Under the pieces are notes generated by a model, which made no database searches, had not been told where the DNA came from, and saw only the letters and a program-made list of their open reading frames with translations. A program made the position numbers and the translations under genes. Shown piece by piece: positions 43,548-52,592 of a stretch of 64,000 nt of DNA (position 1 is the stretch's first letter; every line of letters starts with the position of its first letter). This DNA is from Bacillus sp. AFS015802 (GTDB taxonomy: Bacteria > Bacillota > Bacilli > Bacillales > Bacillaceae_B): NCBI RefSeq assembly GCF_002561455.1, contig NZ_NTUP01000020.1:1-64000 (forward strand), in the 5' to 3' direction.

Positions 43548-43580
43548 GAGGCTGAACCCCTGAATGGATTCAGCCTCTCT
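43547..43580. terminator. Bidirectional terminator between the WYL-like and TRAP permease genes
   Basis: AGAGGCTGAA (43547-43556) and TTCAGCCTCT (43569-43578) form a 10-bp stem flanked by T-runs and A-runs. Confidence 0.88.
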
Positions 43581-43583
43581 TTC

Positions 43584-45569
43584 TTACGCCGTTACTCTTG
43601 TTGGTGTTTTGTCTTCTCTTTTAATAAAGAATTGCAGAGCCAGCATGACTCCAAATAATACCAGGCCAAGGATATCTGACATCCCTTCCGGATAGATCAG
43701 TAATAACCCGGCTGCTACACAAAGGAAACGTTCGATGACGAATACTCTTCTGTACCAATAACCAATCATACCGGCACCGATCGCCATCATCCCTGTAATG
43801 GCCGTAAAGACGACCCAAAGTAATCTTGGAATCGTTGTATCGATCATTAACAGTTCAGGCGAGAGTACGAACATATAAGGTATGATGAAGGCGGCAATGG
43901 CCAGTTTAGCGGAATTGACCCCTGTCCGTATCGGCTCTCCTCCCGACACCCCGGCAGCGGCAAATGCAGCCAGTGCCACAGGAGGCGTGATATCGGCAAT
44001 GATCCCGAAGTAAAACACGAATAAGTGAGCCGCTAACTCAGGTGCCCCTAATAATATGATCGCTGGAGCAGCGATCGTCGATGTAATGACATAGTTCGCC
44101 GTTGTCGGAGAACCCATGCCGAGTACAATCGACGCAATCATCGTGAACACCAATGTAAGGATCAGCTTGCCTTCTGACGAATTGGTCAGATCAGCTGCTA
44201 AGTCTACCAGTCCATTTGCAAGGGTCAGTCCCAACCCCGTTTTCGTCACAACGCCGACGATCATACCGGCTGCCGCTGTCGCCACAGCTACAGACAAGGC
44301 AGTTCTGGCACCATCAACAAGGGCATCTACAGCATCCTTGAAACCGATTCTTGTATCTTTTCTGATCGCACTGACTGCAATTGTAATGACAATCGACCAA
44401 AGGGCAGCACGCATAACACTCATTCCGCTAACCAACAAAATGATGACGGCAAGGATCGGAAGCAGAAGGTAAATCTTTTTGAATACTTCTTTACGGTTTG
44501 GCATTTCCTCATCCGATAACCCGCGGAGCCCTATTCGCTTCGCCTCAAAGTGAGTCATGATCCAAATCCCGGTAAAATAAAGAACGGCAGGAATCGAGGC
44601 AGCTTTCGCGATATCCCAATAGGAAATTCCTCCAATGAACTCGACCATCAGGAAAGCGGCAGCTCCCATGATCGGCGGCATCAGCTGGCCACCTGTCGAT
44701 GCAGCCGCCTCTACCCCTCCTGCAAACTCTTTACGGTACCCAAGCTTCTTCATCATAGGGATGGTGAAGGAACCCGATGTTACGACGTTCGCAACCGAGC
44801 TGCCACTGATCGTTCCTTGCAGGGCACTGGAGAAGATCGCAACCTTCGCGGGTCCACCGACACGCTTTCCGGCTATCGATACAGCCAAATCATTAAAATA
44901 TTGTCCGACTCCGGTTTTCACCAGAAATGCCCCGAACAACAGGAACAGGAAGATGAAGGTGGCTGATACGTATAGCGGAGTACCAAGGATCCCTTCACTA
45001 GTAAAGAACATCGTTTTCACGATATCGTCCCAGTCATATCCTCTATGTGCAAGGAATCCAGGCATCAGCCTGCCGTAATACATATACAGGATGAAAGCAG
45101 AAGCAATGATCGTGATCGGTAACCCGACCGCACGACGGGTAGCTTCCAATACAAGGATCATAGCAGCGAAACCGACATAAAAGTCCAGCTGTGTCATCAA
45201 TCCGACCCTGCTGACGATATCATCCTGCATGATCGGCCAATAAGCACCTATCCCTACAGAAATGGCTGAAAGAACAATATCATACCAGGCAATCTTGTCT
45301 TTCTTCAGATACTTCTTTCGGGCAGGAAATAAAAGAAACACTAATGAAAGGGCGAACCCTAAGTGAATAGACAAAAGCAATTGCCTTGGGATGAATTGAA
45401 AAATGGATGCTACTAATTGAAATAATGAAAATGCCAATAACCCGAAGAATATAATCCATTTGAACGTTCCATGGTGGAATTTCCTCGTGGAAGATTCCGG
45501 ATCGTATTTTTCAAGTAACTCCTGTTGTTGCTCTGCAGTCAAAGACTCAAACTCTTTATCTTTTTCCAA
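43584..45569 (-). CDS. TRAP transporter fused permease (TAXI type)
   Basis: 661-aa membrane protein that fuses the small (DctQ-like) and large (DctM-like) permease parts, as is usual for TAXI-family TRAP systems. Helices fill the whole length. Conserved segments include FSSALQGTISGSSVANVVTSGSFTIPMMKKLGY, EAAASTGGQLMPPIMGAAAFLM, GMGSPTTANYVITST and FGIIADITPPVALAAFAAAG. It drives Na+- or H+-coupled uptake with the periplasmic-type binding lipoprotein encoded upstream. Its start overlaps the DUF1850 gene by 14 nt. Substrates of TAXI systems are often C4/C5 organic acids; the one here is unknown. Confidence 0.93.
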   Translation of the reverse strand: MEKDKEFESLTAEQQQELLEKYDPESSTRKFHHGTFKWIIFFGLLAFSLFQLVASIFQFIPRQLLLSIHLGFALSLVFLLFPARKKYLKKDKIAWYDIVLSAISVGIGAYWPIMQDDIVSRVGLMTQLDFYVGFAAMILVLEATRRAVGLPITIIASAFILYMYYGRLMPGFLAHRGYDWDDIVKTMFFTSEGILGTPLYVSATFIFLFLLFGAFLVKTGVGQYFNDLAVSIAGKRVGGPAKVAIFSSALQGTISGSSVANVVTSGSFTIPMMKKLGYRKEFAGGVEAAASTGGQLMPPIMGAAAFLMVEFIGGISYWDIAKAASIPAVLYFTGIWIMTHFEAKRIGLRGLSDEEMPNRKEVFKKIYLLLPILAVIILLVSGMSVMRAALWSIVITIAVSAIRKDTRIGFKDAVDALVDGARTALSVAVATAAAGMIVGVVTKTGLGLTLANGLVDLAADLTNSSEGKLILTLVFTMIASIVLGMGSPTTANYVITSTIAAPAIILLGAPELAAHLFVFYFGIIADITPPVALAAFAAAGVSGGEPIRTGVNSAKLAIAAFIIPYMFVLSPELLMIDTTIPRLLWVVFTAITGMMAIGAGMIGYWYRRVFVIERFLCVAAGLLLIYPEGMSDILGLVLFGVMLALQFFIKREDKTPTRVTA

Positions 45570-46077
45570 CTACAGTCACTCCTTTCCACTGATCGTAAAG
45601 TGATTGTTTCTTCAATTGAACCCGAACGACAGACCCTTTGACGAAATAGTCGGCTAAAGGGTACTCTTTCCCCTCAAGCACGAGACGGTGATTCGCGACG
45701 ACTTGGCCAATTCTGATATCAATGTAAGGAAACACTTTTTCCATATTCGAAATTAAATATTTGCCGTCCTTCGTCACTTCAAAGATTTCATTTCCTTCTG
45801 CATTGGCCGGCATTCCAATGGCAGTATCTTCATAAAGCAATTTGGTTTGATGAATTTGATTTGATAATGTCGACTCATAAAACTCTTCTACTTCCGATAG
45901 ATGGATAGAGTGAGTATATCGAACCGAAAACGAATGATTGTCGGGGAGGCTGAAAAGGACAGAGTCCCCTGTTGTACTTCTCGGTTCTATGACCAAAAAG
46001 GTTTGTAAGGGTATTAAAAGGATGAATCCGATACATAGAATCAGGAGAATCGCTCCCAGAGATGTGTATTTCCTCAT
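45556..46077 (-). CDS. DUF1850-domain protein of the TAXI-TRAP operon
   Basis: 173 aa with an N-terminal membrane anchor (about 8-27) and an extracytoplasmic DUF1850 domain: SFSVRYTHSIHLSEVEEFYE and EDTAIGMPANAEGNEIF are its core. DUF1850 genes sit between binding protein and permease in many TAXI-TRAP operons, so it is probably an accessory subunit. It lies 100 nt after the binding-protein gene and overlaps the permease gene by 14 nt. Confidence 0.88.
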   Translation of the reverse strand: MRKYTSLGAILLILCIGFILLIPLQTFLVIEPRSTTGDSVLFSLPDNHSFSVRYTHSIHLSEVEEFYESTLSNQIHQTKLLYEDTAIGMPANAEGNEIFEVTKDGKYLISNMEKVFPYIDIRIGQVVANHRLVLEGKEYPLADYFVKGSVVRVQLKKQSLYDQWKGVTVVGKR

Positions 46078-46120
46078 AAAGAATTCCCCACCATTCCATT
46101 GTTAGGCTTTTAGCTGAATC

Positions 46121-46151
46121 AAAACAAAAGAATAGACCGTAAGCGGCCTAT
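46121..46151 (-). terminator. Internal terminator within the TAXI-TRAP operon
   Basis: On the minus strand ATAGGCCG (46144-46151) pairs with CGGTCTAT (46132-46139, one G-U) around CTTA, followed by TCTTTTGTTTT. It lies just after the binding-protein gene and would reduce transcription into the permease genes. Confidence 0.7.
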
Positions 46152-46177
46152 CCCTTCGTTCATCACCTGGTGTGAAC

Positions 46178-47173
46178 CTATTCCATTGAAATTCCTTTTT
46201 CATCGAAGTATTTCTTTGCACCAGGATGTAATTCGATTCCCATGCCTTTAAGGCCGTCTTCAGCTTTGATCAGCTTGCCTTTTGCGTGGGTGATTTTATC
46301 CGTGTTTTCAAAAATGGCTTTTGTTACATCATAGATGACATCTTCAGAAATGTCAGCGTTCGTCACCAGCATGGCACGAACGGCAACCGTTGATACTGCA
46401 TCATCCACCTTACTGTATGTCCCTGCAGGAATCTCATCCTCTGAGTAGTATGGATACTTCTCGATCAATTCGCTGACTTTATCTGACTCTACAGGCACGA
46501 TTGCGATATCTTCTGTCGCAGCCAGACCTTCGACCGCTCCAGTTGGAGTACCCGATGTGATGAATGCCGCATCGATTGTACCATCCTGGATCCCTGTCGT
46601 TGAATCATCGAATGATAGATTACGAGCTTCTAAATCTTCCAGCTTAATACCATGAACCTCAAGGATCTGAGTGGCATTCAGCAATGTACCGGAACCAGCT
46701 TCACCTACAGAAACGACTTTTCCTTTAAGATCTTCCACTGATTTGATACCTGAATCCTTCGTTGTTACAATCTGGATTGTTTCTGGATAAAGAGTCGCAA
46801 TACCTCTTGCGTTCTCTACTTTGTTATCTTTGAACATTTCTGTACCTTCAGACGCATAAGATGCAATGTCCGTTTGCGTAAAAGCGATTTCAGTTTTGCC
46901 GTCTTTCACAGCGGCCATATTCTCTGCAGATGCACCTGAAGTGGATGCAGAAGACTTGATTCCGGTTTCATCCTCGATGATCTTAGCGAATGTTCCGCCT
47001 AACGGGTAATATGTACCCCCTGTTCCACCTGTAGCAATTCCAATGAAGTCAACCTCTTTGTTACCTTCACCATCAGATGATGAACCTCCACCTGATCCGC
47101 CGCCGCATGCAGCAAGAATGACAGATAGAACTAGAAGTAGTGCAGTGCTTAGAAATAAACTGCGTTTTTTCAT
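46178..47173 (-). CDS. TAXI-family TRAP solute-binding lipoprotein
   Basis: 331 aa. The signal peptide ends in a lipobox (ILAACGGGSGGG, Cys near 22), so it is anchored outside the membrane. The TAXI signature is strong: IGIATGGTGGTYYPLGGTFAK-like segment (about 45-65), SAENMAAVKDGKTEIAFTQTDI and GSGTLLNATQIL. It captures the substrate and delivers it to the fused permease. It is the first gene of the operon. A possible CcpA site lies about 200 nt upstream. Confidence 0.94.
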   Translation of the reverse strand: MKKRSLFLSTALLLVLSVILAACGGGSGGGSSSDGEGNKEVDFIGIATGGTGGTYYPLGGTFAKIIEDETGIKSSASTSGASAENMAAVKDGKTEIAFTQTDIASYASEGTEMFKDNKVENARGIATLYPETIQIVTTKDSGIKSVEDLKGKVVSVGEAGSGTLLNATQILEVHGIKLEDLEARNLSFDDSTTGIQDGTIDAAFITSGTPTGAVEGLAATEDIAIVPVESDKVSELIEKYPYYSEDEIPAGTYSKVDDAVSTVAVRAMLVTNADISEDVIYDVTKAIFENTDKITHAKGKLIKAEDGLKGMGIELHPGAKKYFDEKGISME

Positions 47174-47432
47174 ATTCTAATTCCCCCTATTAAATTTTAT
47201 ACGTTAACGAAATAATTGTAACACAGCCTGTAACAATCTTGTCAAATCAAATACATAAACTTTTAACATTTTTCATAAAAAACCTCTTTATATTGTATCC
47301 TTACGAAAAAACTCCACTATTAAGCCATCCTTTTGTCTATACAGACCGTACGAATGAATAGGAAATGTATAAAGCGTTTACAACGAATATAGTTTTATTT
47401 CATCTGCTACGCATATCTGTCCACATAACAAA
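47174..47432. other. Intergenic region upstream of the TAXI-TRAP operon
   Basis: A/T-rich with no gene. ATAAAGCGTTTACA (47369-47382) matches the CcpA cre consensus TGNNARCGNWWWCA at all but the first two bases, so catabolite control of the operon is possible. Confidence 0.4.
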
Positions 47433-47461
47433 GACTGAAGATGAATATACATTCTTCAGTC
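47433..47461 (-). terminator. Terminator after yutG
   Basis: GACTGAAGA (47433-47441) and TCTTCAGTC (47453-47461), followed on the minus strand by TTTGTT. Confidence 0.8.
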
Positions 47462-47485
47462 CCTCTGTTATATAGCAGGTTCCAT

Positions 47486-48040
47486 TTAGCCGATTAATTC
47501 CTCATCCTCGAACTTCAACTTATCTTCTTCTGAAATATTCTCTTCACGGTCTCTCAAACTATGGGCAATCCTTGAAGAAGCATTGGCAGCTATGCTTGCA
47601 ACGATATCATCCAGAAAAGTATGGACACCCTTTCCGTTTTTTGTATCCAATTCACGGATGATCCCGATCTTATTTTTGTCAAGATGACCAAAGGTGGTCA
47701 CGGCAATACTTCCATATCCAAGAGCAGCCCCAAGTGCGATGGTCTCATCGACTCCAAACAGACCTTCATCTGTTTCCACGATTGATTGAAGTGGTTCTGA
47801 CAGCTTCTTCTGTTCAGCAAGCTGATCCAATTCGACTCCGACCAGAATCGCATGCTGAATCTCCCTTTTTAAAAGAACTTTCTTCACGCTATCGATACAA
47901 TCTTCCATATGCAGCTCATGATTATATGGGTATTGCATTTCATAAACGATTTCGGCTATATCCTCTATGGATACCCCACGATCTTTAAGCCTCTGTAAAG
48001 CAGCCTTTGTGACATCTTTTGAGTGAACAGGTTTATTCAT
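47486..48040 (-). CDS. yutG: YutG, phosphatidylglycerophosphatase A-related protein
   Basis: 184 aa, homologous to B. subtilis YutG in the PgpA-like family. Core motifs: IQHAILVGVELDQLAEQKKLSEPLQ, ETDEGLFGVDETIALG and VHTFLDDIVASIAANASSRIAHS, with several conserved Asp/Glu that bind metal in PgpA. PgpA removes phosphate from phosphatidylglycerol phosphate; YutG is soluble and its real substrate is less certain. I prefer the ATG at 48040 (AAAGGGGA 7 nt away) over the ATG two codons earlier. Confidence 0.88.
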   Translation of the reverse strand: MNKPVHSKDVTKAALQRLKDRGVSIEDIAEIVYEMQYPYNHELHMEDCIDSVKKVLLKREIQHAILVGVELDQLAEQKKLSEPLQSIVETDEGLFGVDETIALGAALGYGSIAVTTFGHLDKNKIGIIRELDTKNGKGVHTFLDDIVASIAANASSRIAHSLRDREENISEEDKLKFEDEELIG

Positions 48041-48192
48041 ACTCATTCCCCTTTCTCTTGCATTCCGTTCTCTATTAAAAATTATATCACTCTTTTGAAT
48101 TTTCGTATTGCAATCCGTTTTTGGGAATTATGAATGAGATTATGATACAATCTTTCTGTAAACGTTAACACTGATTACAGGAGGCTATCGTC

Positions 48193-48918
48193 ATGACAAC
48201 TGCAAGAGGAACCGTAACCGAATTAAACCTCTTTAGTAACGAGCTGAATGAAGAGATGAAGATGCTCGTTTATTTACCGGCAACCTATTCTCCACTTTAT
48301 AAATATTCCCTGCTCATCGCACAAGATGGGAAAGATTACTTCCAGCTCGGAAGGATCCCGCGGCTCGCGGATGAATTGCTTTCCAACAGGGAAATTGAGA
48401 ATATGATCATTGTAGGGGTCCCATACAAGGACGTGGATGATCGAAGAAGGAAGTATCACCCCCATGGTGAGGAAAATGATGCATACATCCGCTTTTTGGC
48501 ACATGAATTGGTCCCATATTTAGATGAGCATTACCCGACTTATCATATGGGGATGGGACGAGCCCTTGTTGGGGATTCACTAGGTGCAACGGTATCTTTG
48601 ATGACCGCATTGAAATACCCGAACACATTTGGCAAGGTTCTCCTTCAATCTCCTTTCGTCAATGAGAAAGTGTTGGATGCAGTGGATGACTTCACACAAC
48701 CTCACCTGTTGAGCATTTACCATATTATTGGCCAGCAGGAAACCGAAGTGAAAACGACAGACGGAAAAGTAAAGGACTTCTTACAACCAAACCGACAGCT
48801 CCACGAAACATTCGATCAAAAAGGATTTTCTTCCTTCTACGATGAATTTGAAGGGGACCACACATGGAAACATTGGCAGCCTGATTTAAAGCGCGCATTA
48901 AAAATGATGTTCAGCTGA
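48193..48918 (+). CDS. yjcH: YjcH-like esterase-family alpha/beta hydrolase
   Basis: 241 aa. It shows the esterase-D pattern: VYLPATYSPLYKYSLLIAQDG near the N-terminus, the nucleophile elbow GDSLGATVS (Ser near 129), and a C-terminal His in GDHTWKHW. Acyl-ester substrates are likely but unknown. It belongs to the yjcH-yjcG-yjcF group, conserved together with sporulation genes next door in B. subtilis. AGGAGGC precedes the ATG. Confidence 0.88.
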   Translation: MTTARGTVTELNLFSNELNEEMKMLVYLPATYSPLYKYSLLIAQDGKDYFQLGRIPRLADELLSNREIENMIIVGVPYKDVDDRRRKYHPHGEENDAYIRFLAHELVPYLDEHYPTYHMGMGRALVGDSLGATVSLMTALKYPNTFGKVLLQSPFVNEKVLDAVDDFTQPHLLSIYHIIGQQETEVKTTDGKVKDFLQPNRQLHETFDQKGFSSFYDEFEGDHTWKHWQPDLKRALKMMFS

Positions 48919-48920
48919 AT

Positions 48921-48951
48921 TTAAGCGACAAGGGCCCTCCTTGTCGCTTAA
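48921..48951 (+). terminator. Hairpin after yjcH
   Basis: TTAAGCGACAAGG (48921-48933) and CCTTGTCGCTTAA (48939-48951) form a 13-bp stem. No strong T-run follows, so termination may be partial. Confidence 0.6.
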
Positions 48952-49078
48952 GTCAATATATGTATGAGAGCTCCAGGAACACCCCATTCCTCTTTCGTTC
49001 GCCCTATATTAAATTTTTGAAAAATTTGCTATACTATACATATTACAAAGATAGTTAAATAGAGGAGGATTGAAGAAA

Positions 49079-49597
49079 ATGAATTATGGTATAGTCATTT
49101 TCCCATCGAAAAAGCTTCAAGATATCGCGAACTCTTATAGGAAACGCTATGATCCTCATTATGCATTGGTCCCGCCACATTTGACTCTAAAAAACGTCTT
49201 TAGTGCAGATGATGATCAAATTAAAGATATCGCGGGAAAACTTTCTGCCATTTCAAAAAAATACGATCCATTCAATTTAAAAGTGTACAAAGTAAGTTCC
49301 TTTCAACCAGTAAACAATGTGATTTATTTCAAGGTCGAGTCTAAGCCTGAACTGCAGGGACTGCACGATGACATGCATAACCAAAACTTCATGGGTGACG
49401 AACCGGAATTCGCTTTCGTTCCTCACATCACGATCGCCCAGAAGCTATCGAATGATGAACATTCGGATATTTTCGGATCACTGAGCATGCTCGGTATCGA
49501 TCATGAGGAAACAATCGACCGTTTCCACTTGCTGTATCAGTTAGAGAATGGTTCCTGGACCGTTTACGAAACATTCCGATTAGGAAAGGAAGAATAA
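49079..49597 (+). CDS. yjcG: YjcG, 2H phosphoesterase superfamily protein
   Basis: 172 aa from the ATG at 49079 (AGAGGAGGA upstream); B. subtilis YjcG is 171 aa. Two HxT motifs, PPHLTL (about 34-39) and VPHITIAQ (about 119-126), form the 2H active site seen in 2-prime-5-prime RNA ligase and cyclic phosphodiesterases. The substrate, probably an RNA end or cyclic nucleotide, is unknown. The next gene begins 4 nt after its stop. Confidence 0.92.
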   Translation: MNYGIVIFPSKKLQDIANSYRKRYDPHYALVPPHLTLKNVFSADDDQIKDIAGKLSAISKKYDPFNLKVYKVSSFQPVNNVIYFKVESKPELQGLHDDMHNQNFMGDEPEFAFVPHITIAQKLSNDEHSDIFGSLSMLGIDHEETIDRFHLLYQLENGSWTVYETFRLGKEE

Positions 49598-49600
49598 ACG

Positions 49601-50023
49601 TTGAAAGTCATCATTGCTAAGACGGAAGATCAGCTCCAGGAAGTATTCAACATCCGGAAGACGGTTTTTGTAGAAGAACAAAAGGTCCCACTTGAAGAAG
49701 AAATCGATGAACATGAAAACGACTCCACCCATTTTGTGCTATACGACCAAAATGATGCGGTCGGAGCCGGGCGTTTTCGCATTCTCGATGGAGCAGGGAA
49801 AGTGGAAAGGATCTGCGTCCTTAAATCCATCAGGGGAAAAGGGGCTGGACGTGAACTGATGCTCGCCATTGAAGAATACGCGAAGCAGCAGCCCTTATCA
49901 CAATTGAAGTTAAATGCTCAAACATATGCCATCCCTTTTTATGAAGGGTTAGGGTATGAGGTTACATCCGATGAATTCCTGGATGCCGGCATCCCTCATA
50001 AAACAATGAAAAAGACTATCTAA
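49601..50023 (+). CDS. yjcF: YjcF, GNAT-family N-acetyltransferase
   Basis: 140 aa beginning at TTG with AAAGGAAG in the end of yjcG as ribosome site. FVEEQKVPLEEEIDEHENDSTHFVLY and VERICVLKSIRGKGAGREL (acetyl-CoA motif with R-G-K-G-A-G) followed by LNAQTYAIPFYEGLGYEV are the ElaA/YjcF-type acetyltransferase pattern. It is translationally tied to yjcG. The acceptor is unknown. Confidence 0.92.
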   Translation: MKVIIAKTEDQLQEVFNIRKTVFVEEQKVPLEEEIDEHENDSTHFVLYDQNDAVGAGRFRILDGAGKVERICVLKSIRGKGAGRELMLAIEEYAKQQPLSQLKLNAQTYAIPFYEGLGYEVTSDEFLDAGIPHKTMKKTI

Positions 50024-50074
50024 AAAAGAACAGGCTATCTAGTTTCAGGACTAGATTACCTGTTCTTTTTTGTT
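50024..50074 (+). terminator. Terminator after yjcF
   Basis: AAAAGAACAGG and CCTGTTCTTTT with an inner ATCTAGT/ACTAGAT stem, then TTTTG. Confidence 0.88.
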
Positions 50075-50141
50075 TCATCCATTCGTATATTCAGATCTCA
50101 ACTCGTCGATAATGGTGAAGTGTATGGAAAGGGGGAACACC

Positions 50142-50816
50142 ATGGAAATCAAGTCCATTGCCATCGAGTTGATCGTTGGATATTTCGCTTTGCTCATCCT
50201 GACTAAAATCCTTGGAAAAACACAAATCACCCAAATTTCAGCCTTTGATTTCATATCTGCTTTAATTCTCGGTGAGCTTGTGGGTAACTCCCTATATGAC
50301 GGAAAAACAACCGTGCTTCAAATTCTCTCTGCCATTTCAATTTGGGGAAGTTTGATCTTCATCACTGAATTCTTCACTCAAAAATCAAGGCGGTTTCGCC
50401 ATATGCTCGAGGGAACTCCATCGTTAATCATTAATAAAGGGCAGATAAATTTTAGCGAACTAAGAAAGAATCATCTGGATTTGAATCAACTACAGCATTT
50501 ACTTCGGGCAAAAGATGTTTTTTCCGTAAGAGAATGTGAATATGCCCTTTTGGAATCAGACGGCACGTTGAGCGTCATTCGCAAGCCCCTTTATGATATG
50601 GTACAGCGGCAGGATCTTCAATTACCAATCAAGGCCGCCACCCTCCCTCTTTCATTGATCGTCGATGGCGAAATCGTCCATGATAATTTAATCCTTGCCG
50701 GACAGGAAGACACTTGGTTGCTGAATGAAATAAAAAAACAAGGCTTCCACTCCGCACGGGACGTCCTATACGCCGAATGGGAAGATGGGAAAACCTTGTT
50801 GGTTCAAGGATATTAA
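50142..50816 (+). CDS. DUF421 (YetF-family) membrane protein
   Basis: 224 aa from the ATG at 50142 (AAGGGGGAACACC upstream). Two or three N-terminal membrane helices (ELIVGYFALLILTKILGK and following) precede the cytoplasmic YetF domain: FRHMLEGTPSLIINKGQINFSEL and LLRAKDVFSVRECEYALLESDGTLSVI. YetF-like proteins are often sporulation- or germination-linked; the SpoVA cluster 3 kb away holds a paralogue. Its stop codon overlaps that of the convergent MBL gene in a shared TTAA. Confidence 0.9.
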   Translation: MEIKSIAIELIVGYFALLILTKILGKTQITQISAFDFISALILGELVGNSLYDGKTTVLQILSAISIWGSLIFITEFFTQKSRRFRHMLEGTPSLIINKGQINFSELRKNHLDLNQLQHLLRAKDVFSVRECEYALLESDGTLSVIRKPLYDMVQRQDLQLPIKAATLPLSLIVDGEIVHDNLILAGQEDTWLLNEIKKQGFHSARDVLYAEWEDGKTLLVQGY

Positions 50817-51709
50817 TGGGGCTTTATGATGAGTTCATTATCCTGAATCAAAAACGACAGGAGTTTCTTCCGTTCGAGACTGGTAAGGTATGCTGTAACC
50901 GACGCCCTGAACAGCAGCCACTGCCCCACATTCAATACGGTGATGGTATGTAGATCCAAATATTTTTTCATGATGAGATCAAGTGTCTGTCCATTGGGGC
51001 ATTCATTGACCACCGCTAACAGGGAGTCCATTCTTCCTTCGTGAAGTTCAATGTTTTCCTTCACCGTTGGTGTGATGTCTTCTTCGAAACTACCATGCCC
51101 CGGGATTGCTCCTTTACATGGAATGTGAAGGAGTTTTTCTAATGATTCCAGGGTTTGATCTGCATCTATGATAAAGGGGATCACATGCTTCTTCAACGTC
51201 TCACGACCAAAATAACTGTCTGCAGCATAAAGAATGTCTTCAATCAGGAGACCCACCTGACCATGGGAATGACCAGGTAAATCAATTGCGTCAAAGATGA
51301 ATGGACCTATGCTGTTTTCTCCTGTAGAAAGCTCGCCATCCACCTCCACTGCCGGTCCTTCAAGGAATTTATTTCGTAATTCCTTTATAGGAACTGCCCC
51401 ATTGAACAAATAAATGGGTTCCAAAATGGAATTCTCAATGATTGCTTTTTCCAATTTAGGGGCGAATAATGAAATATCGTACTTTTTTTTAAGATAGTGG
51501 GCACCGCCAAAATGATCGGCGTGTGCATGGGTGATTACGCAATAATCAAGGGGTAGTCCTTCCCCCTCCAACATCCTGACTACCTTCTTCACAGCCGAAT
51601 CGTCCAATCCGCTATCGATCAAAAGTCCTTTGCCTTCTTTCACACAATAACCAATCGTCACGGCACCGGTAAATGCAAAGCAATGTTCTGTAAATTTCTG
51701 AAATTTCAA
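50813..51709 (-). CDS. MBL-fold metallohydrolase
   Basis: 298 aa from the TTG at 51709 (GGAGGTATTGAC upstream). THAHADHFGGAH is the zinc-binding HxHxDH motif, DLPGHSHGQ gives the next His, and IPGHGSFEE the last. Membership in the broad glyoxalase II-like group is clear. A C-terminal helical part (VKENIELHEGRMDSLLAVV) is typical of thioesterase-like MBL proteins. The substrate is unknown. It converges on and overlaps the DUF421 gene by its stop codon. Confidence 0.88.
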   Translation of the reverse strand: MKFQKFTEHCFAFTGAVTIGYCVKEGKGLLIDSGLDDSAVKKVVRMLEGEGLPLDYCVITHAHADHFGGAHYLKKKYDISLFAPKLEKAIIENSILEPIYLFNGAVPIKELRNKFLEGPAVEVDGELSTGENSIGPFIFDAIDLPGHSHGQVGLLIEDILYAADSYFGRETLKKHVIPFIIDADQTLESLEKLLHIPCKGAIPGHGSFEEDITPTVKENIELHEGRMDSLLAVVNECPNGQTLDLIMKKYLDLHTITVLNVGQWLLFRASVTAYLTSLERKKLLSFLIQDNELIIKPH

Positions 51710-51735
51710 GTCAATACCTCCAATGAATATATTCA

Positions 51736-52014
51736 CTAAACATATTCGTTGAAGTGTTTTCCTTTTCCTGTTAGCTGTGCTAATAATGTGGATGGGATGG
51801 ATGGTTTGCCAGTTGTTTTATATGAAGTTGTCCTTTGTTTGAAATGATGAGATCCATCTGTTGATTCTGTTTCTTCGGGATGGGTTTTTGCTTTATTTTT
51901 CAGTGGTTTAATGGGTTGGATGGGAAAAAAGCTGAAAGGGTGTTTATCAACCTTTAATTCTCTTTCCTGATATTGTTTATATTGATAGTGAGGAATTGGC
52001 GCAATATATCCCAT
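51736..52014 (-). CDS. Small hydrophilic protein, 92 aa, unknown
   Basis: Begins MGYIAPIPHYQYKQYQEREL after a strong GGAGGTAATAAAA ribosome site, so it is very probably translated. The N-terminal 20 residues (Tyr/Gln/His-rich) look like a conserved head of a Bacillus small-protein family. The rest is Lys/Thr/Ser/Pro-rich and likely disordered. It sits between the MBL gene and spoVIF, among sporulation genes, and a spore role is possible. I do not recognise it. Confidence 0.6.
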   Translation of the reverse strand: MGYIAPIPHYQYKQYQERELKVDKHPFSFFPIQPIKPLKNKAKTHPEETESTDGSHHFKQRTTSYKTTGKPSIPSTLLAQLTGKGKHFNEYV

Positions 52015-52182
52015 TTTTATTACCTCCTTGGTATTATTTACCCCAGATTGGATTTTGAAAAACGTTTGGATGCTTATCTTCCTGACACTCTCCAGTTTCC
52101 TTCAAAAAGAAAGAAGAATTAACATAAAATACGTGTCTCCACGCTTCTTTATGTCCATTCTCCTTAATTTTGTAAAATTCTT

Positions 52183-52443
52183 TTATTTCTTTCCCTTGTT
52201 TAACATATTGGAAATTGTACTGAAGTCCAATTGCTTTCCGTCGTTCACGATCGATTGGACAATTTTGTCTTCCATTTCCTTGTTTACAGGTTTTTTGGCA
52301 ATTTTAGATACACGTTTGATGACGCTCCTGACCGTTGCTTCATCTTTAAAGTTCGCATTTTGTAAGGAGTTTGCAAGCTCCAACACTTCGTTCATGTTAA
52401 CGCCTGTCTTCTTCTCTAAATTCTTAAAAAAGTTATTATTCAT
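52183..52443 (-). CDS. spoVIF: Stage VI sporulation protein F
   Basis: 86 aa (ATG at 52443; two earlier in-frame starts lie too close to AAGGAGG). MNNNFFKNLEKKTGVN, then LANSLQNANFKDEATVRSVIKRVSKIAKKPVNKEMEDKIVQSIV, is the SpoVIF (YjcC) pattern. In B. subtilis SpoVIF helps stabilise or activate GerE and is needed for proper late coat assembly. The position near cotY/Z, cotO and yjcF/G/H matches the subtilis order. Confidence 0.88.
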   Translation of the reverse strand: MNNNFFKNLEKKTGVNMNEVLELANSLQNANFKDEATVRSVIKRVSKIAKKPVNKEMEDKIVQSIVNDGKQLDFSTISNMLNKGKK

Positions 52444-52549
52444 GTTCATCACGCCTCCTTTTAACTATAAGCATCTTATGTAAAAAACCCGGGAGCGTGA
52501 ATTGAATATGAAATTTATTTATGCCCTCATTTCCGTACAAAACAAAAAG

Positions 52550-52586
52550 ACAAAATCCCTCCAATATAGGATTCTGCCTTTTGTAC
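52550..52586 (-). terminator. Terminator after the YjcZ-type gene
   Basis: On the minus strand AGGCAGAATCC pairs with GGATTTTGTCT (with G-U pairs), followed by TTTTG. Confidence 0.65.
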
Positions 52587-52592
52587 CCCTTT

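Noticed and set aside
44116-45078. Overlapping plus-strand frames inside the TRAP permease gene
   Set aside because: All are antisense to a clearly conserved permease.
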